A model generated the notes under the pieces. It was not told the origin of the DNA and did no database searches. It saw only the letters and a program-made list of their open reading frames with translations. This document shows, one piece after another, positions 35,411 to 44,699 of a DNA stretch of 52,591 bases; the first letter of the stretch is position 1, and every line of letters begins with the position of its first letter. The DNA is taken from the NCBI GenBank assembly GCA_027451445.1, contig DAIDJG010000160.1:1-52591 (forward strand), read 5' to 3'. Made by a program: the position numbers and the translations under genes. The stretch is from Singulisphaera sp. (GTDB lineage Bacteria; Planctomycetota; Planctomycetia; Isosphaerales; Isosphaeraceae).

Positions 35411-36160
35411 ATGAGCGTCACGGAAGCTAGAACCGAACCAACCGTCGCCGTTGCCAACGCGCCGGTGTCTCCCTCAGCGCGAGGGGTCACGGGCGCGACC
35501 TGGGGTCGCGTGGCGTTGGCGTGCGTGATTCTTCTGGCGTCGGGAGGAGTGCGGTGGTGGCAGACGCAACGGTTTAACACGCTTTTGAATCTCGGGAAAG
35601 AGTCGCCCTTCCCTCTGGAGGAACTGCCGCTGAACCTGGGTCCCTGGCGGGGTGAGCCGGCACAGCTCGATCCCAAGATTGCCGAGAGCACCGGATCGAC
35701 CGACTACACGTTGCGCCGGTATGTCAACCAGACGACCGGGGTCAAGGTCGACGTCATCATCCTCTACGGCCCTGCCACCGCGATGTTCATTCACAAGCCC
35801 GAGATCTGCTATCCCAACGCCGGGTTTGACCAGGTCGATGCCGCAAGTGAGCGGACGGTCCAGGTCGATCGGCTGAGCGCACCGTTTCGGTCTCTGGTCT
35901 ATGCGCGTGGGGAAGCGGGGCAAATCGAGCGCCAGGAGGTTTACTACTCCTGGAGGATCAACGGTCACTGGACGCCCGAGGCGGGAACTGTCAAGCAATT
36001 GGAACGTATACCTGGAATGTACAAAGTGCAGTTGTCTCGCGGCGTGACCATGCAGGAGCGCCGCGACGTCGGCAATCCGTGCGAAGCGCTTCTGGAAGCG
36101 CTCTTACCCGCGCTGGAGCAACGCATCAAACAGCCCTCAGCGCGGGGCCAATCCCGCTGA
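35411..36160 (+). CDS. EpsI-family exosortase-associated protein (DUF3485)
   Basis: A 249-aa protein. After a disordered N-terminus there is one membrane segment (RVALACVILLASGGVRWW), followed by the EpsI domain: LGPWRGEPAQLDPKIAESTG, then VDVIILYGPATAMFIHKPEI, then CYPNAGF. The IHKPEICYP block is the EpsI hallmark. EpsI domains accompany exosortases, either fused or as neighbours, and are needed for exopolysaccharide export in some systems. ATG 35411 fits the family start. It is the first gene of the plus-strand locus and lies 51 bp before the Wzz/BY-kinase. Confidence 0.9.
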   Translation: MSVTEARTEPTVAVANAPVSPSARGVTGATWGRVALACVILLASGGVRWWQTQRFNTLLNLGKESPFPLEELPLNLGPWRGEPAQLDPKIAESTGSTDYTLRRYVNQTTGVKVDVIILYGPATAMFIHKPEICYPNAGFDQVDAASERTVQVDRLSAPFRSLVYARGEAGQIERQEVYYSWRINGHWTPEAGTVKQLERIPGMYKVQLSRGVTMQERRDVGNPCEALLEALLPALEQRIKQPSARGQSR

Positions 36161-36211
36161 CGTCCCCCGGCCCTTGGTACATCTGCGCACCCTTACGAAA
36201 GCCCATTTGTC

Positions 36212-38506
36212 ATGGATACGCCGGACCCAAACCACGGACCTGTTCCCGCAAGGCAAGCGCACGTCCCGCCCACCGTCCAGGTCACTCCCGCCGAGTTCGA
36301 CGACGACTATTACAACGATTCCTCTTCGTCCAAGAAGAAGCTCTCGCCCGGCCTCGTCTGGCGCGCATTCCGCCGCTACTGGTGGCAGGCGCTGTTGCTC
36401 TGGGCCATCGGCTCCGCCGGCCTGGTGGCCCTGGCCTACTATCGGGTCAAGCCGACGTACGAGGCCGTAGCCCAGGTGAGCGTCGAACCCCCCGAAGAAA
36501 TCTTCGAACGCAAATCCTCCAGCCTCGTCAGCTTCACGGAATACCGCAACAGCCAGGTCTCGCTCATCACTGGGCCCGTTGTGCTCAGTTTGGCGTTGAG
36601 TAAATACCCTGAGCTTTACACTTATCCGAAGTTGAAAGACTCTCTCGATGCTGAGGCCGAAATCCGGCATGTCCTCCAGGTGGCGCCGGTGCGCGAGACG
36701 AACCAGATCCAGGTGAGCATGACGTCGGAGTTGCCCGCAGAGGCCGCCGCGGTTGTGAATGCGGTGGTCAATGCGTACATCGAGAACGCTCAGGAAGTGC
36801 ATGAAAAGGACGCGAAACGCCGGCGCGAGAACCTGTTGTCCGTTCTGGAAGAAGCGCGGAACGCCGTCAGCAACAAGCGCTCCGCCCTGCAGAAATTGGG
36901 TGAGGAGCACGGTGAGGCCGTCGTCAAACAATACACGGACCAGAATCGGCTTTCGGTGAACGATTACGCCGAGCTCAACCGGAGGCTGACCGCGGTAAGC
37001 GTCGAGCGTGTTAAGGTCCAAAGCTATCTCGAAATGCTGAGAGGCGAGAAAACGGGTCTCGCGGCCGGTGTCAGTGCGCCGGATGAGCTAGCGCAAAAAG
37101 ACGCGATCAGCAACATGTTTTATTCTCACCCGTCTGTGGTGCCCATCGTGGAACGCCATGCCACGCTGAAATCGCAGCATGACAGCGCCGTGCGGAAGAT
37201 TCGCTCTCCCAGCGACCCTGCGCTCAGCCATTACCGGCAGCAAATGAAAGCACTGGAAGCTCGCCTGGATAACCTCTGGCATAGCCTGGAGCCCACGATT
37301 CGCGGGCGAGTCCTGAACGGAGCGGGCGATGACGGCGCCGACAACTCGGTCCGAGGCGTGGAGCGTCAGCTCGCGAGCCTGGTGGCCGAAGAGCAGGCCC
37401 TCAAGGCCAGGCTGTCGGAGATGACCGTGCAGAACGACCGGGCTGCCAACGATGGGCTGAAGCTCGAGTTCGCCCGTAACGATCTCACCACGGCGGAGGC
37501 GGTCCAGACGCAGTTAGAACGGCACTTCAAGCAGCTCGAGTTCGATTCGAAGGGAACGTTCTCGCGGATCCGTCTCGACTTTCAGGCGAAGCCGATGCTT
37601 CGGCCCAGCACGAACCACCGGGTCCAGGCCATGGCCGCTGCGCCGGTCGGTATGCTCTTTGCCGTGCTGGGGCTCTTGACCCTGTTCGAGCTCCACTCCG
37701 GCCGCGTGGCTGACCCTGACGAACTGTCGAGTCGGGTGCGGCTCCAGGTGCTCGGCGTCGTGCCGCCGCTCCCTCGGCTCCGGCCCGCGGGCGGCCAGCT
37801 CATGGCGCGGAACGATTACCGGGCGCAGCGGCAGCTCGACGAGTTCGTGCAGAGCCTCGATCACCTGCGTGTGGCGCTCTGTGCCCGGCCCGACCCTTGG
37901 GGCCGCAACCGGCACTGCGTGCTGATCACCAGCGCCATTGGCAGCGAAGGCAAGACGACCCTCGCCGCACAACTCGCCGAGAGGTGCGTGAACGCCGGGT
38001 TGATGACCCTGCTGATCGATGCCGACCTGCGCAATCCGACCTTGAGCCGGATGCTCGACGCCTCGGGCCAGCGCGGCCTCGTCAATGTGCTGCGGGGTGA
38101 GCAAGCCCCCGAAGATGTGATGTTGATCGTCGAAGACGCGGGCGGTTTCCACTTCCTCCCCGCCGGTACTCCCCGCATGGATCCGAGCCGGCTATTGCAA
38201 GGCGACCAGCTCGGCAACCTCCTGGCCCAGGCGCGTGAGAGCTTCGACATCGTCATCGTCGACGCCCCGCCCGTTCTCCCCGTTCCCGACGCCCTCACGA
38301 TCGGCCGCTGGACCGACGGGGCCGTCCTCGCCGTACGCTACGACACCAGCCGCTTCCCCCTCGTCGAGCGGGCCAACCGCCGCCTGGCCACTGTGGGCGT
38401 TCCCGTGCTGGGGGCCGTCGTCAACGGCGTGCGGCCGTCCCAGGGGGGCTATGGAGGCTACTACGCCTACGGCGGCAGCAGCACGTCGGCGGAGCCGGCG
38501 GTTTGA
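36212..38506 (+). CDS. Wzz/BY-kinase: chain-length regulator with tyrosine autokinase
   Basis: A 764-aa protein. The N-terminal Wzz part has a first membrane helix (QALLLWAIGSAGLVALAYYR, about residues 65-85) and a long periplasmic coiled coil. A second helix is near 475-495 (AAPVGMLFAVLGLLTLFEL). The cytoplasmic CpsD/CapB-like kinase has Walker A SAIGSEGKTT (574-583, Lys 581), Walker A' LLIDADLRNP (about 600-609) and Walker B IVIVDAPPV (about 684-692). The C-terminus has the Tyr cluster GGYGGYYAYGG used for autophosphorylation. The arrangement is the fused type. It should control polymer length and export for the locus. No Wza-type outer-membrane exporter is seen in the window. Confidence 0.93.
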   Translation: MDTPDPNHGPVPARQAHVPPTVQVTPAEFDDDYYNDSSSSKKKLSPGLVWRAFRRYWWQALLLWAIGSAGLVALAYYRVKPTYEAVAQVSVEPPEEIFERKSSSLVSFTEYRNSQVSLITGPVVLSLALSKYPELYTYPKLKDSLDAEAEIRHVLQVAPVRETNQIQVSMTSELPAEAAAVVNAVVNAYIENAQEVHEKDAKRRRENLLSVLEEARNAVSNKRSALQKLGEEHGEAVVKQYTDQNRLSVNDYAELNRRLTAVSVERVKVQSYLEMLRGEKTGLAAGVSAPDELAQKDAISNMFYSHPSVVPIVERHATLKSQHDSAVRKIRSPSDPALSHYRQQMKALEARLDNLWHSLEPTIRGRVLNGAGDDGADNSVRGVERQLASLVAEEQALKARLSEMTVQNDRAANDGLKLEFARNDLTTAEAVQTQLERHFKQLEFDSKGTFSRIRLDFQAKPMLRPSTNHRVQAMAAAPVGMLFAVLGLLTLFELHSGRVADPDELSSRVRLQVLGVVPPLPRLRPAGGQLMARNDYRAQRQLDEFVQSLDHLRVALCARPDPWGRNRHCVLITSAIGSEGKTTLAAQLAERCVNAGLMTLLIDADLRNPTLSRMLDASGQRGLVNVLRGEQAPEDVMLIVEDAGGFHFLPAGTPRMDPSRLLQGDQLGNLLAQARESFDIVIVDAPPVLPVPDALTIGRWTDGAVLAVRYDTSRFPLVERANRRLATVGVPVLGAVVNGVRPSQGGYGGYYAYGGSSTSAEPAV

Positions 38507-38612
38507 TTTTTTGTAGGGTGGGTATTGCCCACCTCTTCCTATGAACAGGGGTGGGGAACACCCCGGTACCGTTCAAATCGTTGTGAACCGTCGTTAACCA
38601 TGAAAACAAAGG

Positions 38613-38728
38613 AACATAAATACTCACTCCCCCCTTGTGGGGGAGGGCCGGGGTGGGGGGTAACGCATTGCCTGTGGCCGTTCGAACCCCCCACCCCAGC
38701 CCTCCCCCACAAGGGGGGAGGGAGTAAA
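38613..38728. repeat. Paired inverted repeat element, copy 1
   Basis: The left arm (tactcactccccccttgtgg at 38621-38640, continuing to about 38660) and the right arm (about 38687-38726, ending aggggggagggagta) are inverted repeats around a core with gtggccgttcgaacc. A near-identical element is at 42139-42263, sharing ggaacataaatactc just outside the left arm. It lies directly before the exosortase gene. Confidence 0.85.
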
Positions 38729-38834
38729 AACCCTCGGCCGCTTGGCCTTGCGGTTAGTTGAACGATATTGGGGCGATGCCCACCGTACGAATTCTGCGAG
38801 CTGGGACGAACCCGCTCTGAGGAGAGCAAGCGAC

Positions 38835-39764
38835 GTGGCCACACTGCCGGTCAACTTTCCCGTAAGTCGGACCCGGAGGGTCTCGGAGGTCTTGCTCGTC
38901 GGGCTCGTGACCGCCGCGCTTGCTGTTTCGTTCGCGCCTTGCTTCGTCAACCTCGTCAGCCTCTGGAACGCCAATCCCAACAACAACTACGGCTACCTCG
39001 TCATCCCGATCGCCCTCTGGATCCTCTGGGATCGCCGGAACGAGCTCGACCGCGCACGGGTCACCTCCTGCGGCTGGGGCTTCGTGTTCCTCGTGGGGTT
39101 GCTGGCCCTGCGGGCCTTTTTGTACGAACGGAACGAACAGTACATCGAGGCATTCCTGATTCCCTGGGTCGTGGGCTCCCTGGTGCTGACGCTGGGCGGC
39201 TGGCACCTGCTGCGCGTGGCACTCCCGGCGCTCGTTTTCCTGTTCTTCATGCTTCCCTTGCCGCCGAGCATCAACGGCATCCTCGCCGGTCCACTCCAGT
39301 CGTTGGCGACTCACGGCAGCCTTCTTTTGATGCAGGTGACGGGGCTCCCGGTGTACCGGGAAGGGAACGTGATCTTCGTGGGTGCCGACCCCCTCGAAGT
39401 CGCCCGCGCGTGCAATGGCCTGTCGATGCTCGTGACCTTCGTGGCGCTGAATGCCGCGGCGGTGCTCGTGAGCCGTCGGCCGCTCTGGGAACGGATCATC
39501 GTCATGGTGAGCGCGATTCCGATTGCCCTCGCGAGCAACATCGTGCGAATCGTAATCACCGGCTGGTGCTACTACGCCTACGGCAGTAAGTTCGGCAATG
39601 AGATCGCCCACGACTGGTTTGGCTACGCGATGATGCTGTTTGGTCTGGTGCTGTTGCAAGTAGAGCTCTGGTTGCTCTCCTGGTTGTTCGTCGAAGTCGA
39701 GGAAATGGCCTTTGTCGCCCCCCGCCGCCGCGCCGCGGTTGAGAATGGTGTGGAGAAAGCTTGA
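38835..39764 (+). CDS. Exosortase (planctomycete XrtU-like)
   Basis: A 309-aa integral membrane protein with about eight helices. The exosortase triad is present: Cys193 in ARACNGLSML, Arg238 in SNIVRIVITG and His259 in EIAHDWFGY. The FxLPLPPSINGILAGPLQ segment is also typical. Exosortases cleave C-terminally tagged (PEP-CTERM-like) proteins at the membrane, probably passing them on to the cell surface. GTG 38835 is favoured because gaggag lies 10 bases upstream; the frame is also open from a TTG at 38742, but that part comes from repeat sequence. The subtype is suggested by the host group and the separate EpsI gene. Confidence 0.92.
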   Translation: MATLPVNFPVSRTRRVSEVLLVGLVTAALAVSFAPCFVNLVSLWNANPNNNYGYLVIPIALWILWDRRNELDRARVTSCGWGFVFLVGLLALRAFLYERNEQYIEAFLIPWVVGSLVLTLGGWHLLRVALPALVFLFFMLPLPPSINGILAGPLQSLATHGSLLLMQVTGLPVYREGNVIFVGADPLEVARACNGLSMLVTFVALNAAAVLVSRRPLWERIIVMVSAIPIALASNIVRIVITGWCYYAYGSKFGNEIAHDWFGYAMMLFGLVLLQVELWLLSWLFVEVEEMAFVAPRRRAAVENGVEKA

Positions 39765-39773
39765 CGTTTTTGC

Positions 39774-40997
39774 ATGAAGGTTCTTTTCTTTAATCCCACA
39801 GGCGTCCTGGGCGGAGCCGAGCGCAACCTGCTCGACGTGCTCACGTCGCTCCGCAACGCGCGGCCGGACTGGCGGTTCGACGTGCTCCTGGGGGCTGAAG
39901 GGCCGCTGCGAGGGACCGTCAAGGCGTCGGGCTTCGCCTGCACCGTGCTCCCCCTGCCGCGCAATGTGGCTCGGCTCGGCGACTCGGGCGGATCGGTCGG
40001 TCGGCTGGCATTGCGAGCCCCCGCGGCGGCCTGGACGACGGCACGATACGTCAGGCGGCTCAAGGCCTGGCTCCGGGCCGACGGCCCCGAGCGGGTTGTG
40101 ACCAACGGTATGAAGGCTCACGTCCTGGGCGCCTGGGCGGCCCCTCGCCATGTGCCGGTGCTCTGGCACCTGCAAGATTTCCTGGGATCGCGTCGCGTGA
40201 TGGCACGCCTCTTGCGGCTCTCGGCGGGCCGGAACGTTTCCGTCCTGGCGCTGTCCGGGGCCGTCGCCGACGATGCCCGGAAGGTGCTCGGGCCGCGCAC
40301 CCCCGTGAATACGGTCTACAGCGCGATCGATCCGGAACGGTTCGCGCCGGGGCAGGGGAGTGATTTGGACGCTGCGGCGGGGCTGGCTCCCGCTCCTCCA
40401 GGGACGGTTCGCGTGGGTCTGGTCGCGACGTTCGCGCGCTGGAAGGGGCACGACGTGTTTCTCGAGGCCGTGGCGCAGGTATCTGACAACCTGCCGTGCC
40501 GGTTCTATATTGTCGGTGGGCCGATCTATGAATCGGTGGGCTCGCAGTATTCCCTGGAGGAGCTGAAGGCCAAGGCGGAAGCGTTGGGAGTTGGGAAACG
40601 CGTAGGCTTTACGGGACATCAATCCGATCCCGCCGCGGCCCTGCGGGCGCTCGATGTGGTCGTTCACGCGAGCACTCGGCCGGAGCCCTTCGGTCGGGTG
40701 ATCGTGGAAGGGATGGCCTGCGGCCGCGCGGTGATTGCGATGCGCGATGGCGGCGCAGCGGAACTGTTCGAAGACGGCGTCTCCGCACTCGGGTGCACCC
40801 CGGGCGACGCGGCGGACCTCGCCCGGACCATCACCCGGCTGGCGCTTGACCCCGAGCTTCGCCAGCGCCTGGGGGCGGCGGGTCGCGAGACCGTTCTGGC
40901 CCGCTTCGATCGTGCTCGGCTGGCTGACGAATGGCTCCCCGTTCTCGGAGCCGATCGTCGGGCGAGCCAGGCGGAGTTGTCAGGAGAGCGGGCATGA
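39774..40997 (+). CDS. GT4-family glycosyltransferase
   Basis: A 407-aa GT-B enzyme. The N-terminal domain begins MKVLFFNPTGVLGGAERNLL, with a Gly-rich acceptor loop. The C-terminal donor domain has VGLVATFARWKGHDVFLEAV and the E-x7-E motif in RPEPFGRVIVEGMACG. It should transfer a sugar from a nucleotide donor to a growing lipid-linked glycan on the cytoplasmic face. It starts 9 bp after the exosortase stop and overlaps the next gene by ATGA, so it is part of the operon. Donor and linkage cannot be read from sequence. Confidence 0.9.
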   Translation: MKVLFFNPTGVLGGAERNLLDVLTSLRNARPDWRFDVLLGAEGPLRGTVKASGFACTVLPLPRNVARLGDSGGSVGRLALRAPAAAWTTARYVRRLKAWLRADGPERVVTNGMKAHVLGAWAAPRHVPVLWHLQDFLGSRRVMARLLRLSAGRNVSVLALSGAVADDARKVLGPRTPVNTVYSAIDPERFAPGQGSDLDAAAGLAPAPPGTVRVGLVATFARWKGHDVFLEAVAQVSDNLPCRFYIVGGPIYESVGSQYSLEELKAKAEALGVGKRVGFTGHQSDPAAALRALDVVVHASTRPEPFGRVIVEGMACGRAVIAMRDGGAAELFEDGVSALGCTPGDAADLARTITRLALDPELRQRLGAAGRETVLARFDRARLADEWLPVLGADRRASQAELSGERA

Positions 40998-42028
40998 AAT
41001 GGATCATCACCGGAGGCGCAGGGTTCATCGGCTGTCACGCCGCGTCGCGGTTCCTGCGAGCCGGGGCACAGGTCGTGGTCATCGATAACCTCAGCCGCCG
41101 GGGGGCCGAGACGAACCTGGCGTGGCTCCGCGACCTGGGGCTCACCGAGTTCGTGAAGGCCGACGTCCGCGATACCGCGACGATGAACGCCCTCCTCGCG
41201 AAGCACGCCGACGCTGACGCCGTGCTTCACCTGGCTTCGCAAGTCGCGGTGACTACCAGCGTGCGCGACCCCCGCGCCGATTTCGAGACGAACGCCCTGG
41301 GCACCTTCAACGTCCTCGAAGCCACCCGCGTCGCCGCCGACGGGCGGCCGGCCGTGCTCTACGCCTCGACGAACAAGGTCTACGGCAACCTGACGCATAT
41401 TCCGACCGTCGAGGGCGACGAGCGCTACGCCTACGCCGCCCGCCCGTTCGGTATCTCGGAGGCTGAGCCCCTCGAATTTCACAGTCCCTACGGCTGTTCG
41501 AAGGGAGCAGGTGACCAGTATGTCCATGACTACGCCCGCATCTACGGGTTGAAGACCGTCGTCTTTCGGCAGTCGTGTATTTACGGCACGCGTCAGTTCG
41601 GCATCGAGGATCAGGGGTGGGTGGCCTGGTTCTGCGTCGCCGCGACCCTGGGGAAGCCGTTCACGGTCTACGGCAATGGCAAGCAGATCCGCGACACCCT
41701 TTGGGTCGACGACCTGATCGACGCCTACGAACAGGCCCTGGCGCGGATCGACAACGTGCGCGGCGAAGTCTTCAACATAGGCGGCGGCCCGGCCAACACT
41801 TTAAGCCTGCGCGAGCTGATCGCCGATCTAGAAGAAGGGCTAGGACGGCCTTTCCGCCCCGCCTCCGCCCCCTGGCGGCCGGGCGATCAACGGGTCTTCG
41901 TCGCCGATATCCGAAAGGCCGAGCGGATGCTCGGCTGGAGCCCCAAGGTCCGTACGACCGAGGGCGTGCGCCGGTTGCTCGACTGGGTCGCCGAGCACCG
42001 TGGTCTTTTGGAGTCACTTGGCTTTTAG
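40994..42028 (+). CDS. NAD-dependent epimerase, CDP-paratose 2-epimerase-like
   Basis: A 344-aa extended SDR enzyme. The nucleotide-binding motif TGGAGFIG is at residues 6-13, and Tyr166/Lys170 lie in SPYGCSKGAGDQYVHDYAR. The blocks HLASQVAVTTSVRDPRADFE, ASTNKVYGNL and VVFRQSCIYGTRQFGIEDQG are characteristic of RfbE-like CDP-paratose/tyvelose 2-epimerases rather than GalE. The enzyme would provide a modified nucleotide sugar for the neighbouring transferases. No genes for the earlier CDP-dideoxyhexose steps are seen in the window, so the exact substrate is open. Confidence 0.85.
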   Translation: MKWIITGGAGFIGCHAASRFLRAGAQVVVIDNLSRRGAETNLAWLRDLGLTEFVKADVRDTATMNALLAKHADADAVLHLASQVAVTTSVRDPRADFETNALGTFNVLEATRVAADGRPAVLYASTNKVYGNLTHIPTVEGDERYAYAARPFGISEAEPLEFHSPYGCSKGAGDQYVHDYARIYGLKTVVFRQSCIYGTRQFGIEDQGWVAWFCVAATLGKPFTVYGNGKQIRDTLWVDDLIDAYEQALARIDNVRGEVFNIGGGPANTLSLRELIADLEEGLGRPFRPASAPWRPGDQRVFVADIRKAERMLGWSPKVRTTEGVRRLLDWVAEHRGLLESLGF

Positions 42029-42138
42029 TATTTGTGACCATGGTGGATTCGGGAGACAATGGTTTTGGTTGAGTGTTCGCGTACGAGAGAATGGTGAGAG
42101 TTTCGCCTCTTTGTCCCGGATGGGGCAAGTGATTGGAA

Positions 42139-42263
42139 CACAGGAACATAAATACTCCCTCCCCCCTTGTGGGGGAGGGTCGGGGTGGGGGGTGTATCGC
42201 GTCGCCCGTGGCCGTTCGAACCCTCCACCCCAACCCTCCCCCACAAGGGGGGAGGGAGTGAAA
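42139..42263. repeat. Paired inverted repeat element, copy 2
   Basis: Same element as 38613-38728: ggaacataaatactccctcc, arms of cccccttgtgggggagggt and its complement, and a core with gtggccgttcgaaccctcc. It sits in the 287-bp gap between the epimerase and the next glycosyltransferase, which otherwise holds no gene. Confidence 0.85.
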
Positions 42264-42315
42264 TCTTTCGTCTGCTTTGGATTAGGGTTACACGATAGAT
42301 TCAGCCAATATCCCC

Positions 42316-43554
42316 ATGCATAAAACGCCACACTCTAAAATTCACGATGGTCATGTGATGTCCATGAAAAACCTGCGCATTTGTCATCTCGGAAAATTCT
42401 ACCCTCCCGCTCCCGGAGGGATTGAAACCCATGTGCGGACCCTGGCCCTGGCTCAGGCCGACCTCGGAGCGAACGTCCAGGTCTTCTGCATGCGGCACGA
42501 CCCGGGCCCAACGACGACGGAGTGGGACGGGCCTGTCGAGGTGACGCGCTTCGGTCGTGCTCTGTCGGCCGCGAAGCTCGACTATTGCCCCGACCTCGTG
42601 GCGGCGCTTCGCGACGTGGATGCCGACGTGCTCCACATGCAGGTCCCGAATCCGACGATGATCCTGGCGCTCCTCGCGGCTCGCCCGCGGTTGCCGCTGG
42701 TGGTCATGTATCAGAGCGATGTGATCCGCCAGCGTCTGCGGTCCTTGCTGTTCCGGCCGATCGAGCGCTTGGCGTACCGGCAGGTCCGCGCGATCGTGGC
42801 GAGCAGCCCCACCTATCCCGGCGGCTCCTCGTTTCTGCGCTCCTACGGCGACCGGTTGCAGGTCCTGCCGATGGGGATCGACCTCAAGCCCTATCTCGAA
42901 CCGTCGCTCGAGGACCGCGACGAGGCGATGCGGATTCAGGTCCGGCACGGCCGGGGCGGGCCGATCTGGCTCGGCGCGGGGCGAATGGTCTATTACAAGG
43001 GATTCCACAACGCGATCCGCGCCTTGACGCGCGTCCCGGGCACCTTGCTCCTCGCCGGCGACGGGCCGGAGCGGCAGGCGCTCGAAGATGAGGCGAAGGA
43101 GCTGGGCGTCAGCGATCGGGTGGTCTTCCTCGGCAATCTGCACTACCGGGCGATCGTCCCCTATTACCTCGCCGCCACCGCGTTCTGGTTCCCGTCCAAT
43201 GCCCGGAGCGAGGCCTTTGGCCTGGTCCAGGTCGAGGCGATGGCCTGCGGCTGCCCCGTGATCAACACCGCGATCCCGCACAGCGGCGTCTCCTGGGTGA
43301 GCCTCCACGACCAGACCGGCCTCACGGTCCCCATCAACGACCCGTTGGCGTTCGCCAATGCGGCCCAACGGCTGCTGAACGAGCCGGGCCTGCGTGACCG
43401 TCTCAGCGAGGGCGCGCGGCGTCGGGCGAGTGCCGAGTTCGATCATCGCGTCATGGCCCAGCGCAGTCTCGATCTCTACGATGAAGTCCTGACCGACGAA
43501 CCGGTTCCTCACCTGGCGAGCCGGCCCCGTCTCATTCCCAGCCAGTGGTCCTGA
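42316..43554 (+). CDS. GT4-family glycosyltransferase
   Basis: About 400 aa, GT-B fold. The N-terminal MKNLRICHLGKFYPPAPGGI has the GGIE acceptor loop. The donor domain has GAGRMVYYKGFHNAIRAL, ILLAGDGPER-like LLLAGDGPERQALED, and E-x7-E in ARSEAFGLVQVEAMACGCPV. ATG 42316, 42358 and 42364 are all possible; the conserved start favours 42358 or 42364. It is expected to act in assembly of the lipid-linked oligosaccharide. Confidence 0.9.
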   Translation: MHKTPHSKIHDGHVMSMKNLRICHLGKFYPPAPGGIETHVRTLALAQADLGANVQVFCMRHDPGPTTTEWDGPVEVTRFGRALSAAKLDYCPDLVAALRDVDADVLHMQVPNPTMILALLAARPRLPLVVMYQSDVIRQRLRSLLFRPIERLAYRQVRAIVASSPTYPGGSSFLRSYGDRLQVLPMGIDLKPYLEPSLEDRDEAMRIQVRHGRGGPIWLGAGRMVYYKGFHNAIRALTRVPGTLLLAGDGPERQALEDEAKELGVSDRVVFLGNLHYRAIVPYYLAATAFWFPSNARSEAFGLVQVEAMACGCPVINTAIPHSGVSWVSLHDQTGLTVPINDPLAFANAAQRLLNEPGLRDRLSEGARRRASAEFDHRVMAQRSLDLYDEVLTDEPVPHLASRPRLIPSQWS

Positions 43555-43562
43555 GCCTTGCC

Positions 43563-44699
43563 ATGAGCACGAGGCCGGCGCTACGGGTGCTGCATTGTTC
43601 CTCGGGCAACATGCACGGGGGCGTCGAGACGTTCCTGGGCACTCTGGCTCGGCAACGCAGCTTGAACCCCGACCTGGAACCCGAATTCGCGCTCGGCTTC
43701 GAAGGCCGGCTGAGCGACGAGCTGCGCCTCGCGGGCTCACCTGTTCACATTTTGGGTCCCACCCGGTTTAGCCGGCCATGGACCGTCTGGCAAACCCGTC
43801 GCCGGCTGCGGCGTCTTTTGGGCATGCGCCCGATTGATGTGGTCGTCTGTCATGGGTGCTGGCCGCATCTGCTGTTTGGCCCTGAAGCCCGACGAAGCGG
43901 CCGCCCCTTGGTCTTCTGGATGCACGACCTCGCCCAGGGGACACACTGGCTCGATAGGGGTGCTTCGCAAACGCCCCCCGACCTGGCGGTGGTCAATAGC
44001 CATTGCACGGCGGATGCGCTCCCTCGGCTCTTTCCTGGGGCGCCTCGGGAGGTGCTGTATTATCCGGTCGATGCGGTGAAAGTTGACGCGGATGAGGCGC
44101 GGGCTGCGATCCGTGCTGAACTGGCCACGCCTGGTGATGCGACGGTGATTCTCCAGGCGTGCCGCCTCGAGCGCTGGAAGGGGCATGCGCTCTTGATTGA
44201 CGCCCTGGGCCGTCTCCGTGACCGACCCGGCTGGGTCGCCTGGATTGCCGGCGGCGTGCAGCGCCCGGCGGATCAGGTGTATCTCGATGAGCTGAAGGCG
44301 GCTGTGCGGGCTCTGGGCATTGAGGATCGCGTGCGGTTCCTGGGCCAGAGATTCGACGTGCCCCGGCTGTTGGCGGCGGCGGACCTCCACTGTCAGCCGA
44401 ACATGGGCGCGGAGCCATTTGGGATCGCGTTCATCGAAGCCTTGCACGCCGGACGAACTGTCGTGACGACTCGACTGGGAGGGGCGGCAGAGATCGTTGA
44501 CGACACCTGCGGTGTGCTGGTTGAGCCTGAGGATGCCTCCGCGTTGAGCATGGCCCTTGCCCGCCTCATCGACGAACCGGAGACGCGTGTCCGCCTCGGC
44601 GCCGGCGGTCCGGCGCGGGCGAGGAAGCTCTGCGATCCGTCCCAGGCGCTGACGCGGCTTGAGACCCTGCTTCGTCCCCTTTGTGCGAAGGGGGCATGA
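43563..44699 (+). CDS. GT4-family glycosyltransferase
   Basis: A 378-aa GT-B enzyme. It begins MSTRPALRVLHCSSGNMHGG with the GGVE loop. The donor domain has ILQACRLERWKGHALLIDAL, VRFLGQRFDVPRLLAAADLH, and E-x7-E in NMGAEPFGIAFIEALHAGRT. ATG 43563 is 8 bp after the preceding stop, and its own stop overlaps the next start (ATGA), so it is tightly within the operon. The acceptor and donor sugars are unknown. Confidence 0.9.
   Translation: MSTRPALRVLHCSSGNMHGGVETFLGTLARQRSLNPDLEPEFALGFEGRLSDELRLAGSPVHILGPTRFSRPWTVWQTRRRLRRLLGMRPIDVVVCHGCWPHLLFGPEARRSGRPLVFWMHDLAQGTHWLDRGASQTPPDLAVVNSHCTADALPRLFPGAPREVLYYPVDAVKVDADEARAAIRAELATPGDATVILQACRLERWKGHALLIDALGRLRDRPGWVAWIAGGVQRPADQVYLDELKAAVRALGIEDRVRFLGQRFDVPRLLAAADLHCQPNMGAEPFGIAFIEALHAGRTVVTTRLGGAAEIVDDTCGVLVEPEDASALSMALARLIDEPETRVRLGAGGPARARKLCDPSQALTRLETLLRPLCAKGA

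Noticed and set aside
38742-38834. Upstream extension of the exosortase from a TTG codon
   Set aside because: The extra residues derive from intergenic repeat-adjacent sequence and lack similarity; a GTG with a ribosome-binding site lies at 38835.
38754-40667. Long minus-strand open frame across the exosortase and the first glycosyltransferase
   Set aside because: Antisense to two well-supported genes. It is rich in Arg/Gly/His/Pro, typical of shadow frames, and shows no family resemblance.
42200-42220. gttcgaacc in the repeat core as a tRNA T-arm
   Set aside because: No cloverleaf, acceptor stem or anticodon arm can be built around it; the motif belongs to the paired-arm repeat.
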